From assembly GCA_007133365.1 (NCBI GenBank), contig SLMV01000148.1, forward strand, positions 1 through 11,001: a stretch of 11,001 bases of DNA, read 5' to 3'. Made by a program: the position numbers and the translations under genes. Source of the DNA: Clostridia bacterium. Its GTDB lineage: Bacteria; Bacillota; Sulfobacillia; SLMV01. The first letter of the stretch is position 1. The number at the start of each line of letters is the position of its first letter. The notes below the pieces were generated by a model. It was not told where the DNA came from, ran no database searches, and saw only the letters and a program-made list of their open reading frames with translations. Positions 6,761 through 11,001 of the stretch are shown here, piece by piece.

Positions 6761-8128
6761 GTGTCATCATCACTTTTTGGCACGGACGGCGTGCGTGGGA
6801 TTGCCAACGAGACACTCACACCGGAACTGGCGATATCGCTGGTTCGAAGTGGGGCCGTGTTTTTTAGTGAGGTCGCCGCGACGTCGACCGGAGCGTTGGC
6901 TGTGGGGCGGGATACCCGCCGTTCGGGAGATATGCTTTTTGGTGCTGTCGTTGCCGGCATAACGTCGGCGGGATTTGATGTGGTGGATTTGGGCACGGTA
7001 CCGACGCCGGGCGTCGCGCATGCGGCAGCTAATGATCCCAATGTTATCGGCGGGGTTGTGATCTCTGCTAGCCATAATCCTGTTGAATATAATGGCATCA
7101 AGTTTTTTAACCAGCACGGGAAGAAACTTCGTGTTGAGGAAGAGCAAATCATAGAATCCCAGATGGATCGCCATGCAGTGTCTCGTCCGATCGGTCGTCA
7201 CCTGGGACGGGTTGTTCCCGGCACCCGGCAGGTCTACGCATATCTAGACGGCTTGCTCACAGCGTTGGATCTAAGTTCGGAGTCACTAAAAGGTTTGCGC
7301 GTCGCCATTGATTGTGCCAATGGGGCGGGATATCGTTTGGGTCCTGCGGCATTCGAACAGGCCGGCGCTATCGTTTCGGTGTTGAATGCGAATCCCGACG
7401 GGGATAATATTAATGCGGATTGTGGTTCCACTCATCCTCAGGATTTGGTCGGTGCCATGCTTTCCGGTGGGTACGATGTCGGCTTTGCCCTCGATGGCGA
7501 TGCGGACCGCTTGATCGCAGTATCGCCTTCCGGTCGGGTGTTCGATGGTGATGATGTTCTCTACATTATTGCCTGTTGGTTGTTACGGCAGGGGCGGCTT
7601 CGGGATCGTAAAGTGGTGACGACGGTGATCAATAACCGCGGTCTGGATGCGTCCCTGGGACGCCTTGGTGTTTCGGTCATCCATTGTGCGGTGGGCGATC
7701 GGGAAATAATGCATAGGATGGAAGACGAGGCAGCATGCCTAGGTGGTGAAACGTCCGGGCACATTCTCATGGGTGATTATGCTTCAACTGGTGACGGGAT
7801 CCTGACAGCACTGGCAATCGCACGGGCGATGCAAGATGAAGACGCATCCATAAGCGAGCTGTTGCAGGGGTTGGAGAAATATCCGCAGATCGTCATCAAC
7901 GTACCGGTCCATGACAAAGAGGGATTCTCGACGGATGAGGTGATCGCAAGCGCCGTCAAAGAGGCACAAGCAAAGTTGGCACCAAAGGGTCGGATTTTGG
8001 TGCGACCTTCAGGGACAGAGCCGGTTATTCGCGTACTGGTGGAGGGTCCCTCAGAAGATATGGTGCGACGGATTGCCGAACGCTTAGCCACTGTTGTTGG
8101 TGAGCGGTTGGGATTGGATTGCGCCTAA
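6761..8128 (+). CDS. glmM: Phosphoglucosamine mutase GlmM
   Basis: A 455-residue enzyme that converts glucosamine-6-phosphate to glucosamine-1-phosphate, the step before UDP-GlcNAc and peptidoglycan synthesis. The start GTG at 6761 lies six bases after AGGAGG (6749-6754) and gives the family opening SSSLFGTDGVRGIAN. The phosphoserine loop ISASHNP places the catalytic Ser at 104; the metal-binding loop DGDADR is at 245-250; the sugar-binding loop GGETSGH is at 328-334; and the phosphate-binding loop RPSGTEP is at 415-421. All key residues are present and the length is normal. The position after cdaA-cdaR is conserved in Bacillota, where GlmM can bind and inhibit CdaA, linking cell-wall precursor supply to cyclic di-AMP. 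glmS follows after a 252-base leader that holds a ribozyme. Confidence 0.98.
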   Translation: MSSSLFGTDGVRGIANETLTPELAISLVRSGAVFFSEVAATSTGALAVGRDTRRSGDMLFGAVVAGITSAGFDVVDLGTVPTPGVAHAAANDPNVIGGVVISASHNPVEYNGIKFFNQHGKKLRVEEEQIIESQMDRHAVSRPIGRHLGRVVPGTRQVYAYLDGLLTALDLSSESLKGLRVAIDCANGAGYRLGPAAFEQAGAIVSVLNANPDGDNINADCGSTHPQDLVGAMLSGGYDVGFALDGDADRLIAVSPSGRVFDGDDVLYIIACWLLRQGRLRDRKVVTTVINNRGLDASLGRLGVSVIHCAVGDREIMHRMEDEAACLGGETSGHILMGDYASTGDGILTALAIARAMQDEDASISELLQGLEKYPQIVINVPVHDKEGFSTDEVIASAVKEAQAKLAPKGRILVRPSGTEPVIRVLVEGPSEDMVRRIAERLATVVGERLGLDCA

Positions 8129-8189
8129 AAGAGGACAAGGCCCCTAGATGTGAGTTATGTCGGATGATGAGGGAAAAAAGCCAGAAGCA

Positions 8190-8348
8190 AGCGCCTGGAC
8201 CCCAAGGAGGTCGGGGTTGACGAGGTCTGGAGTTCATCGAGTTTTCGGCGGATGCTCCACGGCAAGGTCGGTCGTTACCGGGCCACAAAACTCGCAGGCA
8301 ACTGTGAGCACAAAGCGCCTCCGGGTGACCCTAGGGATTCGATTTTGT
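8190..8348 (+). promoter_or_regulatory. glmS ribozyme/riboswitch (GlcN6P-activated self-cleaving RNA)
   Basis: The leader matches the known glmS ribozyme in order and in conserved blocks. The cleavage site is expected between A8190 and G8191 (A|GCGCC). P1 is 8198-8203 with 8213-8218 (GACCCC/GGGGTT, one wobble). The core strings GTTGACGAGG (8216-8225) and TCGA-GTTTTCGGCGGATG (8237-8254) are almost identical to the B. subtilis ribozyme. P2 pairs TGGAG (8228-8232) with CTCCA (8255-8259). The P3 region is 8261-8284. A hairpin CTCGCAG-GCAA-CTGTGAG (8291-8308) has a GNRA loop. The P4 loop GGGTGAC is at 8323-8329, and ACAAAA (8285-8290) pairs with TTTTGT (8343-8348). In this class GlcN6P acts as cofactor for cleavage and the downstream mRNA is then degraded. 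It ends about 32 bases before the glmS start. An open frame runs through it but is not coding. Confidence 0.95.
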
Positions 8349-8380
8349 CCTCTTTTCAATCGTTGGAAGGAGGCATTAGA

Positions 8381-10237
8381 ATGTGTGGAATTGTTGGATA
8401 TATTGGAAAACAAGATGCCCAAGAAATATTGATGAGCGGGTTACGCCGTTTGGAGTATCGAGGCTATGATTCGGCTGGGATCGCGCTCTTATGTGAGGAG
8501 GGCAATCCCGAGGTTAAAGTGATTAAGCGCGAAGGCGCTTTATCCGAGGGGCTTGAAGCCGCCCTTGAGAAAGGATCCTTTTCGCAATCTGGGATCGGCA
8601 TTGGTCATACGCGGTGGGCAACGCATGGGGCACCTAGTGATCGGAATGCCCACCCGCATACCGATTGTCATCAGCAAATTGCGGTCGTGCATAATGGTAT
8701 CATTGAGAATTACTCCGAGCTCCAAGCGGATCTCGAACAATTGGGGCATTGCATCCAGACAGAAGTGGATAGCGAGGTGATTCCCCACCTGATCGAGCAT
8801 TTCAAAAATGAGGACCATGATATCCTGAGTGCCGTACGGGAGACGGTTCGGCGACTTCAGGGTGCTTACGCATTGGCGATCGTGGATCATTCATCCAATT
8901 CGTCCTTGATCGGAGTTCGTCAAGACAGTCCGCTTGTGGTTGGAATCGGTGACGGTGAAAACTACCTCGCGTCCGACGTGGCCGCCCTGCTTCCCTACAC
9001 GCGCGATGTGATCATCCTGGAAAACGGGGACCTGGCCCATCTAACCGTCGATGACGTTGTAATTTATGATGAAGACGGGGTAGTTATCGAGCGTTCGATC
9101 ACCCATGTGGATTGGGACGCCGAAATGGCGGAGAAGGGTGGTTATCCCCATTTCATGTTAAAAGAAATCGAAGAGCAACCGGCATCTTGGGAGGCGACCC
9201 TTCAAGGGCGTATCAAGAATGGGGACATCCATCTGCCGGAAATTACGTTTACCCGGGCGGATTTAGAGACAGTGGAACAAATCTACCTGGTTGGATGCGG
9301 CACCTCCTTCCACGCGGGTCTGGCGGCCATGCCCATGTTTGAAAACCTTCTCCGCATGCCGGTAAGAACGGAGATAGCCTCGGAGTTTCGTTACCGGGAC
9401 CCGGTATTGGGACCGGAGGTGTTGACGGTCTTCATCAGCCAATCGGGCGAAACCGCGGATACTTTGGCGTGTCTCGAATTGGCAGCGAAGCACGGTGCCC
9501 AGACGGTGGCCATCACCAATGTCGTGGGCTCATCCTTATCTAGAAAGGCTGACCATGTGATCTATACCCGCGCCGGACCGGAGATTTCCGTGGCTTCCAC
9601 CAAGACCTATACCGCACAGCTTCTAGTGCTGCAACTCCTCGCGTGCCATTTGACCCGTTTAAGTGGGCTCCTAGCCGGCCACGAGATGAGTGAGGATGTT
9701 CGGGCTTTGTTAAAGGAGATGCCCCATCTTCCCCAGAAAATGAGGGATTTGCTTCAGGATCATGCGCCGATCAAGGAGATGGCCCGATATGTGGCGGGTT
9801 GGCAGGATGCTTTTTTTATTGGACGAGGCCTGGACTATGCAGCCGCCATGGAGGGTCAGTTGAAACTGAAGGAGATTTCTTACATTCACGCCGAAGCGTA
9901 TCCGGCGGGTGAGTTGAAGCATGGAACGCTTGCGTTAGTGGAACCGGGAATTCCCGTATTGGCTGTCAGCACCCAAGCGCACCTGCGCAGCAAGATGAGT
10001 TCCAATATCGAGGAGGTCCGAGCGAGAGGCGGATGGATTGGCCTCGTCACGGACCTAAAAGAGGGCCGCCTAATCGACATGGCACAGTCCGTCATTTTTG
10101 TGCCGCCAACGGCCCCGAGTCTGGCCCCGCTGTTGGTGGCGGGTGTGCTGCAATTATTGGCTTATTATGCCGCTGTTTTACGAGGGTGTCCGGTGGATAT
10201 GCCGCGCAATTTGGCAAAGAGTGTCACCGTTGAGTAG
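8381..10237 (+). CDS. glmS: Glutamine-fructose-6-phosphate aminotransferase GlmS
   Basis: A 618-residue enzyme (family about 600-610) that makes glucosamine-6-phosphate from fructose-6-phosphate and glutamine, the entry step to amino sugars. The ATG at 8381 follows AAGGAGG (8367-8373) by seven bases and places Cys2 as the N-terminal nucleophile of the glutaminase domain (MCGIVGYIG). That frame is open upstream to 8252 but the extra part is the ribozyme. Glutaminase residues GHTRWATHG (75-83) and HNGIIENY (104-111) are present. Two SIS isomerase domains follow: CGTS at 306-309, SQSGETADT at 353-361, and EGQLKLKEISYIHAEAYPAGE near 491-511. The C-terminal tail NLAKSVTVE carries the Lys (613) that forms the sugar Schiff base. 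The enzyme appears intact. Expression is expected to be lowered by its own product through the leader ribozyme. Confidence 0.98.
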   Translation: MCGIVGYIGKQDAQEILMSGLRRLEYRGYDSAGIALLCEEGNPEVKVIKREGALSEGLEAALEKGSFSQSGIGIGHTRWATHGAPSDRNAHPHTDCHQQIAVVHNGIIENYSELQADLEQLGHCIQTEVDSEVIPHLIEHFKNEDHDILSAVRETVRRLQGAYALAIVDHSSNSSLIGVRQDSPLVVGIGDGENYLASDVAALLPYTRDVIILENGDLAHLTVDDVVIYDEDGVVIERSITHVDWDAEMAEKGGYPHFMLKEIEEQPASWEATLQGRIKNGDIHLPEITFTRADLETVEQIYLVGCGTSFHAGLAAMPMFENLLRMPVRTEIASEFRYRDPVLGPEVLTVFISQSGETADTLACLELAAKHGAQTVAITNVVGSSLSRKADHVIYTRAGPEISVASTKTYTAQLLVLQLLACHLTRLSGLLAGHEMSEDVRALLKEMPHLPQKMRDLLQDHAPIKEMARYVAGWQDAFFIGRGLDYAAAMEGQLKLKEISYIHAEAYPAGELKHGTLALVEPGIPVLAVSTQAHLRSKMSSNIEEVRARGGWIGLVTDLKEGRLIDMAQSVIFVPPTAPSLAPLLVAGVLQLLAYYAAVLRGCPVDMPRNLAKSVTVE

Positions 10238-10249
10238 GCTAGCGGTGAC
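10223..10249 (+). repeat. Inverted repeat spanning the glmS stop codon
   Basis: GTCACCG (10223-10229) and CGGTGAC (10243-10249) are perfect inverse complements. Two further pairs (one T-G wobble, one T-A) extend the stem to nine, with a nine-base loop that contains the TAG stop. No T-run follows, so it is not a standard intrinsic terminator; it could slow 3' decay or help termination of the glmS mRNA. The left arm is part of the conserved C-terminal coding sequence, so chance is possible. Confidence 0.45.
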
Positions 10250-10366
10250 GTCGCGGTTGAATGATAGAGGACATTCGGGGGCCAAATCCTGCGAGCATCG
10301 AGCCAAAGCGTCCCATCCTTAACGGGTGGATGGTAATGGGTTTTGAGGTTGGGGAAGGGGGGGTGT

Positions 10367-11001
10367 ATGCAAGGGGCGACTCGGATCAGCGTAAGTGTCA
10401 TCCTCGCCATCGTGATGATTGTGGCTCTCGCCTTTTCTTCGAGCGCCTATCCTCTTGAGCAGCTGTCGCAAAATGAAAGGGACCGCTTGTCCGATTATTT
10501 TGATTGGCTGTTGGCGGTGGACATGACACGTGAGGAAAGGGAAGCCCTTGATCAAAGGATCACGGATGTCGAAGAGGAGATTGTGGCCTTAGAGGAAACC
10601 CTCGAGACGGCCGAAGATCGATATTTAGATGCGAAGGGCCGCACCGTGACTGCGTTACGTTGGATCCATCGCCGGGGACCGACGTCGTATTTTGAAATTT
10701 TGATTGGCGCCACCTCGATTCGGGAATTTCTGCGAGAATCGGCTTTATTGCGATCCGTCTCACGGGGTGCCCTGCTTGCTTTATCCGACATTCGGGCAGA
10801 AAAGGAGGCGCTGGCTTTTCTCGAGGATGAGCTAGTGGAAAAGCAAGCCTTACGAGGAAGATTGCGCCAAGAACGCGAACAACTCGCGGAGGTGGAATTC
10901 GAACTCGAACGGCGTGAATCGGAATTGTCCGAGTATTTTGGGGCCGGGTGGCCGGATATCCGGCGGGAATTGGAACAGTTAATTGGTTTGTGGCAGGAAG
11001 A
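10367..11001 (+). CDS. Exported coiled-coil protein, PcsB/CwlO N-terminal-like (partial, runs off the window)
   Basis: The frame opens with ATG at 10367 and stays open to the end of the window (211 complete codons). A G-rich site, GGAAGG followed by a G-run (10353-10363), precedes it. Residues about 7-27 are hydrophobic with small residues SSSA just before Tyr28: a signal peptide or membrane anchor. The rest is highly charged and helical with heptad-like spacing (about 56-90 and 136-190, rich in Glu, Leu and Arg). Between them, ALRWIHRRGPTSYFEILIGA, followed by a TSIREFL segment (about 97-122), resembles the 'Y..G..SYLEVLLGA.SF.DFL' segment that joins the coiled coils of PcsB/CwlO-type peptidoglycan hydrolases and related M23 peptidases. 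A C-terminal hydrolase domain would lie outside the window, or may be absent. A cell-wall role is inferred from this similarity and from the glm genes next door. Confidence 0.72.
   Translation, partial: MQGATRISVSVILAIVMIVALAFSSSAYPLEQLSQNERDRLSDYFDWLLAVDMTREEREALDQRITDVEEEIVALEETLETAEDRYLDAKGRTVTALRWIHRRGPTSYFEILIGATSIREFLRESALLRSVSRGALLALSDIRAEKEALAFLEDELVEKQALRGRLRQEREQLAEVEFELERRESELSEYFGAGWPDIRRELEQLIGLWQE

Noticed and set aside
6283..7152. 289-codon minus-strand open frame opposite cdaR and glmM
   Set aside because: Ser/Thr/Pro-rich composition typical of antisense shadow of GC-rich coding sequence; both plus-strand genes are certain.
8132..8161. Possible promoter for glmS (AGGACA, 18 bases, TATGTC)
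   Set aside because: Both boxes are weak matches; not better than chance in this composition.
8252..8380. 43-residue N-terminal extension of GlmS from ATG 8252
   Set aside because: The region is the conserved glmS ribozyme; Cys must be residue 2 after removal of Met for the glutaminase, which fits only ATG 8381.
10313..10344. Possible intrinsic terminator after glmS (CCATCC/GGATGG stem)
   Set aside because: Six-pair stem with a nine-base loop and only four T residues, eight bases away from the stem; too weak to call.

Overview
The window is a chromosomal, vegetative-type segment with every recognisable gene on the + strand. The gene families (Rex, WhiA, RapZ/YvcJ, CdaA-CdaR-GlmM, a glmS ribozyme in front of glmS), the strong AGGAGG-type ribosome binding sites and the tight spacing all point to a Bacillota (Firmicutes) bacterium. 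Base composition looks moderately GC-rich by eye. An acidophilic or thermophilic Bacillota lineage is possible, but the window alone does not fix the genus.

Layout. Positions 1-1484 hold the end of a type-1 glycerate kinase and a D-glycerate/glyoxylate-type 2-hydroxyacid dehydrogenase, a plausible glycerate pair. After a 121-base gap with a weak candidate promoter, a long co-directional run begins: a PspC-domain membrane protein (1606-2199), rapZ (2229-3146), whiA (3206-4132, or 3143 with an ATGA overlap), rex (about 4258-4893), cdaA (4909-5757), cdaR (5750-6709), glmM (6761-8128) and glmS (8381-10237). A further gene starts at 10367 and runs off the end; it encodes an exported or membrane-anchored coiled-coil protein resembling the N-terminal region of PcsB/CwlO-type cell-wall proteins.

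The biology is cell-envelope centred. GlmS makes glucosamine-6-phosphate (GlcN6P) and GlmM isomerises it to glucosamine-1-phosphate for UDP-GlcNAc and peptidoglycan. CdaA makes cyclic di-AMP, and CdaR is its membrane partner. The 252-base glmM-glmS gap holds a well-matched glmS ribozyme (about 8190-8348), which would self-cleave when GlcN6P is abundant and lower glmS expression. RapZ is a known GlcN6P-binding regulator in enterobacteria, and WhiA is linked to division and growth. Rex, the NADH/NAD+ sensing repressor, sits in the middle.

The main points of interest are these. Rex appears to lack a normal start codon: a perfect ribosome binding site sits 7 bases before an in-frame ATA. CdaR appears to start at CTG. 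yvcK is absent from its usual place between rapZ and whiA. The rapZ-whiA module is joined through rex to the cdaA-cdaR-glmM-glmS module. I found no mobile element, CRISPR array, rRNA or tRNA, and nothing I can defend as a wholly new system.
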